From Autumnicola musiva (GTDB taxonomy: Bacteria; Bacteroidota; Bacteroidia; Flavobacteriales; Flavobacteriaceae), in contig NZ_JAVRHK010000018.1 of the NCBI RefSeq assembly GCF_031846585.1, positions 3,985 to 67,984 on the forward strand: a stretch of 64,000 nt of DNA, in the 5' to 3' direction. Position numbers and translations under genes: made by a program. This document shows, in pieces, positions 30,001-38,650 of this stretch (its first letter is position 1; every line of letters begins with the position of its first letter). Under the pieces are notes generated by a model. The model made no database searches. It saw only the letters and a list, made by a program, of their open reading frames with translations, and was not told where the DNA came from.

Positions 30001-30107
30001 CGGTTGAAATCGGCTAATTTATTTGTATAAGTAGCAGATTGCTGGGAAATACCTTTAAATGAGAAGAATAGTAAAACAACAATGAGGAGAGATTTACCGG
30101 GTGTCAT
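27090..30107 (-). CDS. Large periplasmic TPR-repeat protein
   Basis: A 1005-residue protein with a signal peptide (SLLIVVLLFFSFKGISQ). The rest consists of about 25 TPR or Sel1-like helical pairs, for example YYQLGYAYYKQGDYEKAI and AYYHLAQSYLNLDQKQQAL. Such solenoids are protein-binding scaffolds, similar in kind to BamD/YbgF modules. It lies upstream of, and in one transcription unit with, the beta-barrel gene, so it may position or assemble that barrel. Confidence 0.85.
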   Translation of the reverse strand: MTPGKSLLIVVLLFFSFKGISQQSATYTNKLADFNRALELYNNQQYLAAQNLFDEVKDQAEDEKIRADAAYYIANAAVRLNQPGADQLMERFVTRYPTSTKTNSAYLDVADYYFNTGKYALARKWYDKVDEDAMSRKERQRFYFNNGYAYFRSNDYEQARTYLERVRDSKEYGSQAKYYIGFMAYEGDDYEEATRNFEQVQGNDRYSEDLSYFQADMNFKLGNFEKAVELGLEQLPNSNRQEKSQLNKIIGESYFNLQQYEQAIPYLMEYQGLRGKWNNTDYYQLGYAYYKQGDYEKAISEFNKIIDGNNSIAQNAYYHLAQSYLNLDQKQQALNAFKNAGEMEFDAKIQKDAMLNYAKISYEIGNSYESPSQVLLSYLEKYPDSAERQEVETLLIDSFITSKNYEEAMRLLENNRNFSDKQAYQKVAFYYGLELYEEGDYYKALEMFDKALNEPRDAAITAKSTFWKAESEFNVNRIDDAIIGYKEFGGMTAARGTEEMKNLDYNIGYAYFKKNDYAQAISYFKRFAENANSDTARRNDAYLRLGDSYFVNSQYWPAMEAYNKAIANNVDNSDYAAFQKAISYGFVDRNETKIEELNNFISKYPRSPYRDDALFELGNTYVAMNNTQQGIQTYNRLIRDVSGSALVPKAMLRQGLIYYNSNEGDKALERLKKVVADYPNTPEAKQAVSTARNVYVDLGRTDEYASWVRNIDFVEVTDADLDNTTYESAENQYLNNKAEQAISGFEKYLRDFPNGIHSINAHFYLAQLYFRQGSKDKSMSHYRYVVDRPGNEFTEQALARLSQIYLEKGNYAEAAPLLERLEKEADSKENVAYAQSNLMKSYYEAGNFQKAEAYAEKVLNSAGAERQAKTDAQVIIARSAMKAGNEGRAKTAYAEVQKTATGELAAEALYYDAYFKNKSGNHEASNAAIQILAKDFSGYKRWGAKGLVLMAKNFDKLGDAYQATYILDNVTKNFTSYPEIVSEAKAELARIKAQEAKTNSSVENN

Positions 30108-30235
30108 TTATATATGTTTAAATTGAAGTTCAAAGATAATTTAATGCTTATTTTAATAACGATTAATCTGAACTATAATTATGTTAATATGAAAAAAAGT
30201 AAACCGGCACTTTTTGAAAAATGTATATTTACCGA

Positions 30236-30243
30236 TAATTTTG
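30236..30243 (+). promoter_or_regulatory. -7 promoter box for ftsE
   Basis: TAATTTTG fits TAnnTTTG and lies 24 bases before the ATG at 30268. It would be inside the gene if the longer open frame from 30214 were used, which argues for the shorter protein. Confidence 0.5.
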
Positions 30244-30267
30244 CATCCTAACCTAGTATCTGTTTTT

Positions 30268-30951
30268 ATGTCTCAAGCCGTCCTGGAATTAAAAAACGCA
30301 GCAATTTATCAGCGTGAAAGTTTAATCCTTTCTGAAGTAGATGTTAAAGTAAACAAAGGAGATTTTGTATATCTTATAGGTAAGACCGGTACCGGTAAGA
30401 GTAGTTTCATGAAAACCCTTTACGGAGATTTACCTTTAACCGAAGGAGAAGGCCATATTGTTGATTATAACCTGCGCACACTAAAGCAAAAAGAAATTCC
30501 GTATTTACGCCGGAAATTGGGTGTGGTATTTCAGGATTTTAAACTTCTTACCGACAGAAATATCAACGACAATCTGCTGTTTGTACTAAAAGCCACCGGC
30601 TGGAAAGACAAAGGCGCCATGGATAAAAGAATTGAAGAAGTGCTTAATAAAGTAGGCATGAAAACCAAAGGGTTTAAATATCCTTATCAACTTTCTGGGG
30701 GAGAACAGCAAAGGATAGCAATAGCCCGGGCATTGCTGAATAACCCTGAACTTATCCTTGCCGATGAGCCTACCGGAAACCTGGATCCCCAGACTTCTGT
30801 TGAAGTAATGGAAGTACTGCAGGAAATTAGCAAAAACGGAAATACCATTCTAATGGCCACTCATGATTATGCTTTACTGCTGAAGTATCCCTCGAAAACT
30901 TTAAAATGCGATGGGCAACGTGTTTTTGAAGTGGTGCAGAAAACTGTTTAG
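30268..30951 (+). CDS. ftsE: Cell-division ABC ATPase FtsE
   Basis: A 227-residue ATPase with Walker A GKTGTGKSS, signature LSGGEQQRI, Walker B LILADEPTGNLD and H-loop ATHD. The N-terminal AAIYQRESLILSEVDVKV and the length match FtsE, which with FtsX controls peptidoglycan hydrolases at the division site. No ftsX is seen beside it; the two are often separated in Bacteroidota. It is divergent from the TPR gene. Confidence 0.88.
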   Translation: MSQAVLELKNAAIYQRESLILSEVDVKVNKGDFVYLIGKTGTGKSSFMKTLYGDLPLTEGEGHIVDYNLRTLKQKEIPYLRRKLGVVFQDFKLLTDRNINDNLLFVLKATGWKDKGAMDKRIEEVLNKVGMKTKGFKYPYQLSGGEQQRIAIARALLNNPELILADEPTGNLDPQTSVEVMEVLQEISKNGNTILMATHDYALLLKYPSKTLKCDGQRVFEVVQKTV

Positions 30952-31092
30952 TAGTAGTTTGGAGTTTGAAAAATCCTACAGCCTCTGCCACATTCCTTAA
31001 AAAGGAAAGGAGCTTTTTGTTTTTCAGAAAAAAGTCAGGATAAAAATTCTAGCGAAGCGAAAACAGAACTCTTCACTCCTAAATTCGCACTT

Positions 31093-31350
31093 CTAACTTC
31101 TAACCTCATCTGCCGGTACCGGATTTTGCTTGTTGATAAAAAGATAATACAGATTCACGCAAATAATCGCGGCATTAGTGATCACCACCGGCCATGATTC
31201 CAGTAAGATCCCGTAGATCACAAAAAAAATACAACCGATAGAATTTACGTACCGAAGGGTATTTATATTCTTCATCAAAAATGCAAGTAGTACAAAGAAT
31301 GAAGCCAGATAACCGCACCATTCCGTTAAAGATATTCCTAAGATCTCCAT
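31093..31350 (-). CDS. Small YgjV/SemiSWEET-like membrane protein
   Basis: An 85-residue protein with three predicted transmembrane helices (WCGYLASFFVLLAFLM, YVNSIGCIFFVIYGIL, PVVITNAAIICVNLYYL). The three-helix layout and the WCGYLASFFVLLAFL start match the YgjV family, which is related in layout to half-transporters. No substrate is known. It is downstream of typA in the same direction but separated by a terminator. Confidence 0.7.
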   Translation of the reverse strand: MEILGISLTEWCGYLASFFVLLAFLMKNINTLRYVNSIGCIFFVIYGILLESWPVVITNAAIICVNLYYLFINKQNPVPADEVRS

Positions 31351-31365
31351 TTCAGATTAAAACAT

Positions 31366-31403
31366 AAAAAAGGCTGTAAGGAAGTTTTACACCCCTCACA
31401 GCC
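31366..31403 (-). terminator. Hairpin terminator after typA
   Basis: On the minus strand GGCTGTGAGG pairs with CCTTACAGCC (one G-U pair) and a T run follows. Confidence 0.8.
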
Positions 31404-31422
31404 CTTGTTGCAATGTAAAGAA

Positions 31423-33225
31423 TTATATTATTTTGTTACGCTTACGATCATTTTCGGTAAGGTAAATTTTTCTAAGTCGAAGATGATTTGGCGTCACTTC
31501 CACATACTCATCTTTTTGAATATATTCCAGTGCTTCTTCCAGAGAAAATTTAATTGCCGGAACAATTTTCGCTTTATCATCGGCTCCTGAAGAACGTACG
31601 TTGGAAAGTTTTTTGGTTTTAGTAATATTTACCACCATATCATCCTGGCGGGAATTTTCCCCAATTACCTGGCCTTCGTAAATATCCTCTCCCGGATCTA
31701 CGAAAAACTTACCTCTATCCTGAAGTTTATCAATAGAATAAGGGATAGACTTTCCTTTTTCCATAGAAACCAGAGAACCGTTTTGCCTTTCAGGAATCCC
31801 TCCTTTTAGCGGCTGATATTCTTTAAAACGGTGCGCCATAATCGCCTCACCCGCGGTAGCGGTAAGCAACTGATTTCTTAACCCAATAATTCCGCGGGAA
31901 GGAATGATAAACTGGATAACCATACGGTCACCTTTTCCTTCCATACTTAACATTTCCCCTTTTCTAAGCGTCACCATCTCCACTGCTTTGCCTGAAACAT
32001 TTTCAGGTAAATCGATAGTTAATTCTTCAACCGGCTCACATTTAGTCCCGTCAATTTCCTTGATGATTACCTGTGGCTGACCAATTTGAAGTTCATATCC
32101 TTCACGACGCATGGTCTCGATTAAAACCGAAAGGTGAAGTACCCCACGGCCAAAAACCATAAATTTATCTGCACTGTCTGTTTCTTCTACACGAAGAGCA
32201 AGGTTTTTTTCCAGTTCTTTAAACAAACGGTCTTTTATATGACGGGAGGTCACAAATTTCCCGTCTTTTCCAAAGAAAGGAGAATCGTTTATAGTAAAAA
32301 GCATACTCATGGTAGGCTCATCTATCGCGATAGTCTTTAAACCTTCAGGATTTTCTATATCGGCAACGGTATCGCCAATTTCAAAACCTTCAAGTCCAAC
32401 AATCGCACAAATATCTCCTGCCTGAACTTCCTCAATTTTTCTGCGGCCTAAACCTTCGAAAGTATGTAGTTCTTTAATTTTTGTCTTTTTAATGCTGCCA
32501 TCACGCTTTACAAGGGAAACCTGCTGATTTTCCTTTAAAGTTCCTCTCTGAAGTCGCCCGATTGCGATCCTTCCCGTAAAAGAAGAGAAATCCAGAGAGG
32601 TGATAAGCATTTGCGGAGAACCTTCAAGATCTACTTTAGGGGCAGGAATATGTTCGATCACCATATCAAGAAGCGGCTCCACATTTTCAGTCTGGTTTTT
32701 CCAGTCATCACTCATCCAGTTGTTCTTGGCTGAACCGTAAACTGTTGGAAAATCAAGCTGCCATTCTTCAGCACCAAGTTCAAACATAAGGTCAAAAACC
32801 TTTTCATGAACCTCATCGGGAGTACAATTTTCCTTATCCACTTTGTTTACCACCACACAAGGTTTTAAACCAAGATCGATTGCTTTTTGAAGCACAAAAC
32901 GTGTTTGCGGCATTGGCCCTTCAAAGGCATCAACCAAAAGCAAAACTCCGTCTGCCATATTTAAAACACGTTCTACTTCTCCCCCAAAGTCGGCGTGACC
33001 GGGAGTATCTATAATGTTAATTTTTGTGTCTTTATAAGTAACTGAAACGTTCTTGGAAGTAATTGTAATCCCACGTTCTCTCTCAAGATCATTATTATCC
33101 AGAATAAGATCTCCGGTATTTTCATTATCCCGAAAAAGCTGACAATGGTACATAATTTTATCAACCAGGGTAGTTTTTCCATGGTCAACGTGTGCAATAA
33201 TTGCGATATTTCTGATAGCTGTCAT
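31423..33225 (-). CDS. typA: Ribosome-associated GTPase TypA/BipA
   Basis: A 600-residue translational GTPase. G1 AHVDHGKTTL, G2 ERERGITI, G3 DTPGHADFG and G4 NKVDKE are intact, followed by EF-G-like domains II, III and V and a C-terminal domain with the EYVEVTPNHLRLRK block. BipA binds the ribosome and helps assembly or translation under stress. A TACATTTG box lies at 33248-33255 upstream. Confidence 0.97.
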   Translation of the reverse strand: MTAIRNIAIIAHVDHGKTTLVDKIMYHCQLFRDNENTGDLILDNNDLERERGITITSKNVSVTYKDTKINIIDTPGHADFGGEVERVLNMADGVLLLVDAFEGPMPQTRFVLQKAIDLGLKPCVVVNKVDKENCTPDEVHEKVFDLMFELGAEEWQLDFPTVYGSAKNNWMSDDWKNQTENVEPLLDMVIEHIPAPKVDLEGSPQMLITSLDFSSFTGRIAIGRLQRGTLKENQQVSLVKRDGSIKKTKIKELHTFEGLGRRKIEEVQAGDICAIVGLEGFEIGDTVADIENPEGLKTIAIDEPTMSMLFTINDSPFFGKDGKFVTSRHIKDRLFKELEKNLALRVEETDSADKFMVFGRGVLHLSVLIETMRREGYELQIGQPQVIIKEIDGTKCEPVEELTIDLPENVSGKAVEMVTLRKGEMLSMEGKGDRMVIQFIIPSRGIIGLRNQLLTATAGEAIMAHRFKEYQPLKGGIPERQNGSLVSMEKGKSIPYSIDKLQDRGKFFVDPGEDIYEGQVIGENSRQDDMVVNITKTKKLSNVRSSGADDKAKIVPAIKFSLEEALEYIQKDEYVEVTPNHLRLRKIYLTENDRKRNKII

Positions 33226-33633
33226 ACAAGCCTGTTTTAAAAGGCTGCAAATGTACAGTTATTTTTCACGAAATAACTATAATTATATCAGATAATTACA
33301 GTAAAATAACAGGAGGCAGAAAACATTCCAAAATACTGGAATTCAAAATACTAAGATTTTCCAGCTATCAGTAATAATAAGGAATGCGCAAATTATATAA
33401 ACAAGCCATCATCAGAACAACTACAAGAAAATCTCCTTCTGCTTAACAATAACTAGAAAGAGCCAACAAAAAATACTCCTGCCGGTTTCAAATTTGAAGA
33501 ATAACTATAAAAATCACCACCTGAATGATAATGCTGCCTTTCTTCCGCATAAATTAATTTGAAAAACTTTCCGATAATTCTGAATTCTGAGGCATTTTTT
33601 ATTTAGCTTATATTTGCCATAAAATCTTAAGAG
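33226..33633. other. 408-base intergenic stretch with two outward promoters
   Basis: No open frame or RNA is recognised. The left end holds the typA TACATTTG box (33248-33255, minus strand) and the right end a TATATTTG box for kdsA (33609-33616, plus strand, 18 bases before the ATG). The middle has no notable structure. Confidence 0.6.
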
Positions 33634-34452
33634 ATGGATCTGAACAATATTCCGAAGATAAAAAATACAGCCTCAAATAATTTCTTTTTGCTTTGTGGCC
33701 CCTGTGCTATTGAAGGAGAGGAAATGGCTTTAAGAATAGCTGAAAGAGTGGTAGAAATTACCAGCAAACTGGAAATTCCCTATGTTTTTAAAGGTTCTTT
33801 TAAAAAAGCCAACCGCAGCCGCATTGATAGTTTTACCGGAATTGGAGATGAAAAAGCGCTAAAAATTCTGCGTAAAGTTTCAGAAACTTTTGATGTACCC
33901 ACCATTACCGATATTCATGAAAACAATGACGCCGCCATGGCAGCGGAATATGTAGATGTTTTGCAAATTCCTGCTTTTCTGGTAAGGCAAACCGATCTTG
34001 TTGCGGCAGCTGCAAAAACAGGTAAAACTGTGAACCTGAAAAAAGGTCAATTTATGAGCCCGGAAAGTATGAAGCATGCGGTATCTAAAGTGCAGGAATG
34101 TAATAATGAAAATGTGATGGTTACCGATCGTGGGACCATGTTTGGTTACAGCGATATGATTGTAGATTTTCGGGGAATTCCCACTATGAAGGATTTTGCA
34201 ACTACTGTTTTGGATGTGACCCATTCCCTCCAGCAACCCAACCAGAGCAGTGGTGTTACGGGTGGAAGGCCGGAAATGATCGAAACGATTGCCCGGGCAG
34301 GAATTGCTACCGGAGTTGACGGTTTGTTTATGGAAACGCATTTTGATCCCGCCAATGCCAAAAGTGACGGCGCAAATATGCTGGATCTTGAATATCTTGA
34401 AAACCTACTTTCTAACCTGGTAGCGATTAGAAAAACTATAAACGATTTTTAG
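33634..34452 (+). CDS. kdsA: 3-deoxy-8-phosphooctulonate synthase
   Basis: A 272-residue aldolase that condenses arabinose-5-phosphate and phosphoenolpyruvate to KDO-8-phosphate for lipid A core synthesis. Visible blocks are FLLCGPCAIEGEEMALR, YVFKGSFKKANRSR, LKKGQFMSPE and DVTHSLQQPNQSSGVTGG. A weak hairpin with T run lies near 34485-34512. Confidence 0.96.
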   Translation: MDLNNIPKIKNTASNNFFLLCGPCAIEGEEMALRIAERVVEITSKLEIPYVFKGSFKKANRSRIDSFTGIGDEKALKILRKVSETFDVPTITDIHENNDAAMAAEYVDVLQIPAFLVRQTDLVAAAAKTGKTVNLKKGQFMSPESMKHAVSKVQECNNENVMVTDRGTMFGYSDMIVDFRGIPTMKDFATTVLDVTHSLQQPNQSSGVTGGRPEMIETIARAGIATGVDGLFMETHFDPANAKSDGANMLDLEYLENLLSNLVAIRKTINDF

Positions 34453-34529
34453 CTTATTTACCAGAAGTATAAAACCAAAACCCACAAGTTTCGTTAACTC
34501 GTGGGGTTCTTTATTTAAAAGAATAGTTG

Positions 34530-35369
34530 TTAGTTAAACTCAATTATCACCATTACCGGCAAATGATCTGATGGATACTTCAGGTCTTTTGAATCACTTA
34601 AAACTGCATACTTTAGTACCTTTACCTTATTATTTACAAAAACATAATCGATGCGGCGGGTTACCGGCTCTTGAAAATTGTAAGCATTGAAGGTACCTTC
34701 AGGCCCGAAAGCCACTTTTTCAGCAATGTTTTTACTGTCATTCATTTCTTTGGAAAGATACTGAATGCTCTGTGTCCCGGGTTCAAGATTAAAATCTCCT
34801 GTTAAAATTACCGGCAGGTTTTCAGTATTTATTTTCCGTATTTTCGAATATATAAGTTTTACACTCTCCTGCCTGGCCTTTTCCCCTACATGATCAAAAT
34901 GAGTATTAAAGTACCAGAACTTTTTTCCTGTCTCTTTATCCTGAAATAAGGCGTAAGTGCAAATTCTGGGCAATGCCGCATCCCATCCGGTAGAAACTTT
35001 TTTGGGAGTTTCAGAAAGCCAGAAAGTGTCGTTTTCCATCATTTTAAAACGATCGGTTTTATAAAGAATCGCACTGTATTCTCCTTTTTCTGCTCCGTCT
35101 TCCCTTCCCACACCAACATAATCATAATTATCTAAGTGCGACGTAAAATATTCCAGCTGACTTTTCAAGGCCTCCTGCACTCCAAGAATATCAGGCTCAT
35201 AAAACTTAAGCTGCCCCGTGATAAAATCTTTTCTTTTAGACCAGGAATTTTCCCCGTCGTTCTCATTGGCATATTTTATATTATATGTCATCAATTCCAC
35301 CTGGCTGTAGGAAGAAATAATATTCATCAATGCAAATATAACTGCACATAATAGGTTTATTTTGTTCAT
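34530..35369 (-). CDS. Secreted endonuclease/exonuclease/phosphatase-family protein
   Basis: A 279-residue protein of the EEP fold with a signal peptide (NLLCAVIFALMNIISSYSQ). Catalytic blocks are ELMTYNIKYAN, DILGVQEAL, NTHFDHVGEKARQES, LTGDFNLEPGTQ and SDHLPVMVII, with Asn, Glu, Asp and His residues in place for a metal-dependent phosphodiesterase. The substrate may be nucleic acid, phospholipid or sugar phosphate. The next gene upstream is a close paralogue. Confidence 0.88.
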   Translation of the reverse strand: MNKINLLCAVIFALMNIISSYSQVELMTYNIKYANENDGENSWSKRKDFITGQLKFYEPDILGVQEALKSQLEYFTSHLDNYDYVGVGREDGAEKGEYSAILYKTDRFKMMENDTFWLSETPKKVSTGWDAALPRICTYALFQDKETGKKFWYFNTHFDHVGEKARQESVKLIYSKIRKINTENLPVILTGDFNLEPGTQSIQYLSKEMNDSKNIAEKVAFGPEGTFNAYNFQEPVTRRIDYVFVNNKVKVLKYAVLSDSKDLKYPSDHLPVMVIIEFN

Positions 35370-35402
35370 TTTACAAAGTTTAAGTTTAGCAATTTATGAT
35401 TA

Positions 35403-36176
35403 CTAATTTAGCTGAAGCTCTACCAGCACCGGAAAATGGTCTGAAGGATATTTCTGATCATAAGAATTATTCAGCACACCATACTTTTTAACGGCTACAC
35501 CTTCCCTGCTAATAAATACATAATCTATGCGATTGATGGGCTCTTCATGAAATTCATAAGCATTAAAAGTTTTTTCCGGTCCAAAACATCCATTTTCACT
35601 AATTTCTCTGCTGTCCAAAAATTTTTCACCCAAATATTTAATCCCATCTGTATGTGGTTCCAGATTAAAATCGCCGGAAAGGATTACCGGGAACTTATCC
35701 TTATTCAATTCTTCTATTTTGCGGTAGATTAATTCGGCACTTTTTTTCCTTGCTTCCTCTCCCCTATGATCAAAATGAGTATTGAAATACCAAAATTTTT
35801 CACCTGTTTTCTTATTCTGAAAAAATGCACAGGTGCAAATCCTTGGATATGCCGCGTCCCATCCTGTAGAAGGCTTTTCAGGCGTCTCTGAAAGCCAGAA
35901 GGTCCCTCTTTCCAAAACTTCAAATTTGGCAGATTTATATAATATCGGACTAAATTCTCCTTCAGTTTTACCATTTTTCCTTCCCACTCCTATATAGTTA
36001 TATTCATTTAGATTACTCTGAAAATATTCCAGTTGCCCGAGCATAGCTTCCTGCAAACCCAAAATATCAGGATTATAAAACCGGAGCAGCCCCGTGAGTG
36101 CCGCTTTTCTTTTAGACCAGGAGTTTTCACCATCGTTTTCATTAGCATATTTAATATTGTAGGTCATTAACTTCAT
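35403..36176 (-). CDS. Endonuclease/exonuclease/phosphatase-family paralogue without signal peptide
   Basis: A 257-residue tandem paralogue of the downstream gene. The two share long blocks such as LMTYNIKYANENDGENSWSK and NTHFDH. This copy starts directly at the fold (MKLMTYNIKYAN) with no signal peptide, so it is predicted to stay in the cytoplasm. All catalytic blocks are present (ILGLQEAM, SGDFNLEPHTD, SDHFPVLVEL). The pair probably arose by tandem duplication, with loss or gain of the export signal. Confidence 0.86.
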   Translation of the reverse strand: MKLMTYNIKYANENDGENSWSKRKAALTGLLRFYNPDILGLQEAMLGQLEYFQSNLNEYNYIGVGRKNGKTEGEFSPILYKSAKFEVLERGTFWLSETPEKPSTGWDAAYPRICTCAFFQNKKTGEKFWYFNTHFDHRGEEARKKSAELIYRKIEELNKDKFPVILSGDFNLEPHTDGIKYLGEKFLDSREISENGCFGPEKTFNAYEFHEEPINRIDYVFISREGVAVKKYGVLNNSYDQKYPSDHFPVLVELQLN

Positions 36177-36333
36177 AAGCTAAATTTTATGGTTTGGCAA
36201 TGAGAATTGAAAAATAAGAGGAAAAATTTATTCTGAACATTAAATTTTCATAAAGATGAAGTTGCTATATAGTTTATAAAAATGACACAAAAACTTTTCA
36301 GTAAAAAATCAAAAATAACAAAATTTATTATTT

Positions 36334-36350
36334 ACTTTGTAGTTCAAAGT
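36334..36350 (+). promoter_or_regulatory. Palindromic operator ACTTTG-N5-CAAAGT, copy 1
   Basis: A perfect 6-base inverted repeat with a 5-base spacer, followed directly by ACTTT, lies 8 bases before the ATG at 36359. The same site occurs at 37525-37541. The overlap with a near-consensus -7 box suggests repression, probably by the wHTH regulator encoded at 37001. Confidence 0.55.
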
Positions 36351-36358
36351 ACTTTAAA

Positions 36359-37000
36359 ATGGAGAATAAAAAGTATCTGAATGATCTAAGTGAGATCAGG
36401 GAAATGATGAACCGCTCTTCGCGGTTTATTTCCCTTAGCGGATTAGCCGGAGTCTTTGCCGGAATTTATGCAATTATAGGCGCAGTGCTTGCTAATATTC
36501 TATTATCTAACCATGGCAGCCTTTATGTAAGTGGCGACAGTTCGTTAAACGTCGATGCAGAAGATCCAGCGCTACAAAGCAGTTTAACTGTAATTGCTGT
36601 TGTTGTACTTGTGCTGGCAGTTGCCACTGCCATTCTCCTCACTACCCGAAAAGCTAAAAAGAACAACCAAAAAATATGGGACAATACCAGCAAAAGACTG
36701 GTTATTAATTTTTTCGCGCCACTTACTGCAGGAGGATTGTTTTGCCTGGTTTTATTGCAGTACGAACTTGTCGGGTTAATTGCTCCCGCTATGCTCTTGT
36801 TTTACGGGATGGCGCTGATCAACGCAAGTAAATATACCTTTAATGATTTGAGATCTTTGGGTTATGCCAATGTAATGCTGGGACTTATCGCTACCCAATT
36901 TATTGACTACGGACTTTATTTCTGGGCGCTGGGATTCGGAGTTTTCCATATCATCTATGGTGGCGTGATGTATAATAAATATGAGCGAAAAAAGGCTTAG
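36359..37000 (+). CDS. Membrane protein encoded with a wHTH regulator
   Basis: A 213-residue protein with about six hydrophobic helices (such as SLSGLAGVFAGIYAIIGAVL and LTVIAVVVLVLAVATAILL). I do not recognise the family. It abuts the regulator gene with no spacing (stop at 37000, start at 37001), a pair often seen in Bacteroidota where the regulator controls its own operon. It could be a sensor, an anti-regulator or the regulated product. Confidence 0.75.
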   Translation: MENKKYLNDLSEIREMMNRSSRFISLSGLAGVFAGIYAIIGAVLANILLSNHGSLYVSGDSSLNVDAEDPALQSSLTVIAVVVLVLAVATAILLTTRKAKKNNQKIWDNTSKRLVINFFAPLTAGGLFCLVLLQYELVGLIAPAMLLFYGMALINASKYTFNDLRSLGYANVMLGLIATQFIDYGLYFWALGFGVFHIIYGGVMYNKYERKKA

Positions 37001-37315
37001 ATGAAGAATATTATCAGCAACATAAATAAAGCCTTCGATCATCGTATCAGGCTGGGAATTATGAGTATTCTCATGGTGAATGAGTTTGCTGATTTTACAA
37101 CACTTAAAGAACTTTTAGGTGCGACAGACGGGAATATCGCCAGCCATACAAAGGCATTGGAAAAACAAAATTATATAAAAGTGGAAAAATCGTTCATCAA
37201 TCGCAAACCGAATACCCGCTACCTGGCGACAGACACGGGGCGGAAAGCTTTCCAGGAACACCTGGATGCGCTGGAAAAGCTGCTGAATTCAGGAAAAAAT
37301 ATTAATAATAGTTAG
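37001..37315 (+). CDS. Winged-helix transcriptional regulator
   Basis: A 104-residue one-domain winged helix-turn-helix protein: FDHRIRLGIMSILMVNEFADF, recognition region LLGATDGNIASHTKALEKQNY, and wing KSFINRKPNTRYLATDTGR. It resembles the PadR/MarR-like small regulators of Bacteroidota. It probably binds the ACTTTG-N5-CAAAGT operators at 36334 and 37525 and controls both neighbouring units. The link is inference from position. Confidence 0.82.
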   Translation: MKNIISNINKAFDHRIRLGIMSILMVNEFADFTTLKELLGATDGNIASHTKALEKQNYIKVEKSFINRKPNTRYLATDTGRKAFQEHLDALEKLLNSGKNINNS

Positions 37316-37524
37316 TGTGCAGTTAAAGATTAAAGTTTTGATCATAAATTAAATAATGATCAGCAAACATTTTTGATGTGCGTTTAGAATAATGCAATCC
37401 GAAAGAATACCATAAGTAAGAAACAGCTTAAAATTGCTGTCCACAAATAATTTTTCGGTGGCTCATAAAAGTTTTTACTGAACAACAATGAATAAAATAA
37501 TAAAAGCAATTTTTATGAATTATA

Positions 37525-37541
37525 ACTTTGAATTTCAAAGT
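37525..37541 (+). promoter_or_regulatory. Palindromic operator ACTTTG-N5-CAAAGT, copy 2
   Basis: Same palindrome and spacer length as the site at 36334. Here the left half overlaps a full TAnnTTTG match (TAACTTTG), so a bound protein would cover the promoter of the 37570 gene. The 37316-37569 gap holds nothing else that I recognise. Confidence 0.55.
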
Positions 37542-37569
37542 ACTTAATAACCATTAAAAAATTATTATT

Positions 37570-37854
37570 ATGAAAAATGCAAGATTAACAATCATTTTAC
37601 TTAGTGCGGGAGCTATCCTGCTCATTCCGTTAATTGCAATGCAATTTAACTCTGAAGTCGACTGGTCCTCTTTTGACTTTCTGATAATGGGAATTTTACT
37701 TCTTGGATCCGGGCTGGCTATCGAATTTGCCTTACGAAAATTTTCAACTATTAGAAGCAGGATAATTGCCTGTGGAATGATTCTGGCAGCCCTGTTCTTA
37801 ATCTGGGCAGAATTGTCTGTTGGCATAATCGGAACATCATTTGCCGGGAGTTAG
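37570..37854 (+). CDS. Small membrane protein, unknown
   Basis: A 94-residue protein with about three hydrophobic helices (LTIILLSAGAILLIPLIAMQ, FLIMGILLLGSGLAIEF, IIACGMILAALFLIWAEL). Family not recognised. It shares a palindromic operator with the upstream regulator operon and precedes the MpaB-like gene by 31 bases, so the two may be co-transcribed. Confidence 0.65.
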   Translation: MKNARLTIILLSAGAILLIPLIAMQFNSEVDWSSFDFLIMGILLLGSGLAIEFALRKFSTIRSRIIACGMILAALFLIWAELSVGIIGTSFAGS

Positions 37855-37885
37855 TTTCCTATTAATTAATTAATAGATCTTAAGT

Positions 37886-38650
37886 ATGGAATATTTTGTA
37901 GAAAAACATTCGATAGTACGTCAAATTTGGGGAAAAGGAGATACCATTCTTTTTATTTTCGCAGGGGCTTCAGCCGAATTTGCACTCAATAAAGCAGTGG
38001 ACTGGTTGTACTATACTAGCCGGCTTCCGAAAGATCCGCTGGCCCGGCTTTTTTCAACGGTATCTTATGCCAGGGAAATTGTTTTTTCTGAAAAAGATGC
38101 TGCTTTTCGTGCTATAGATCGCATTAATGCAGCCCATGCTTCTGTAGAAACCAGCCGCGGAGCAAAGATTCCGCACTGGGCTTACCGGGATGTTCTTTTT
38201 ATGCTTATTGACTATTCCATCAGGTCCTTTGAAATACTGGAGCGCAAACTGACTTTAGCTGAAAAACGGGAGGTATTCAATGTCTTTTACAAGCTTGGAA
38301 GGCACATGGGCTTGAAGGGCCTGCCGAAAACTTTTGAAGGATTCGAAGAAATGCGGAATATTCACCTGAAGCAAGATCTTTATTACGGCGACTATACACG
38401 AGATCTGTTTAAACAATATCGCAATCATCTGGGCTTTGTACGCTACAGGCTATTACTTGAAACTCAGAACCTGATTTGTCCCAAAAAAGTTAGTACTTAT
38501 TTAGGTTTTCGGAGAATTTCATTATTAAAACCTGCGCTCTTCTTTTATAAATTTAGCAGAAATATAAAGCTGGACTGGCTTCTGAAAGAACTTATCCTTC
38601 CTTCGGCCTATAAAAAAGAAGTCCGCTCTCTGGATACTCTGCCGGTATAA
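37886..38650 (+). CDS. MpaB/DUF2236-like oxygenase-type protein
   Basis: A 254-residue protein resembling the DUF2236 / MpaB family: GDTILFIFAGASAEFALNKAVDWL at the start, an INAAHASV segment, and a WAYRDVLFMLIDYSIRSFE helix. Some relatives bind haem and act as oxygenases on polymers. A haem ligand cannot be proven from sequence alone. It follows the small membrane protein and is the last gene before the tmRNA. Confidence 0.68.
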   Translation: MEYFVEKHSIVRQIWGKGDTILFIFAGASAEFALNKAVDWLYYTSRLPKDPLARLFSTVSYAREIVFSEKDAAFRAIDRINAAHASVETSRGAKIPHWAYRDVLFMLIDYSIRSFEILERKLTLAEKREVFNVFYKLGRHMGLKGLPKTFEGFEEMRNIHLKQDLYYGDYTRDLFKQYRNHLGFVRYRLLLETQNLICPKKVSTYLGFRRISLLKPALFFYKFSRNIKLDWLLKELILPSAYKKEVRSLDTLPV

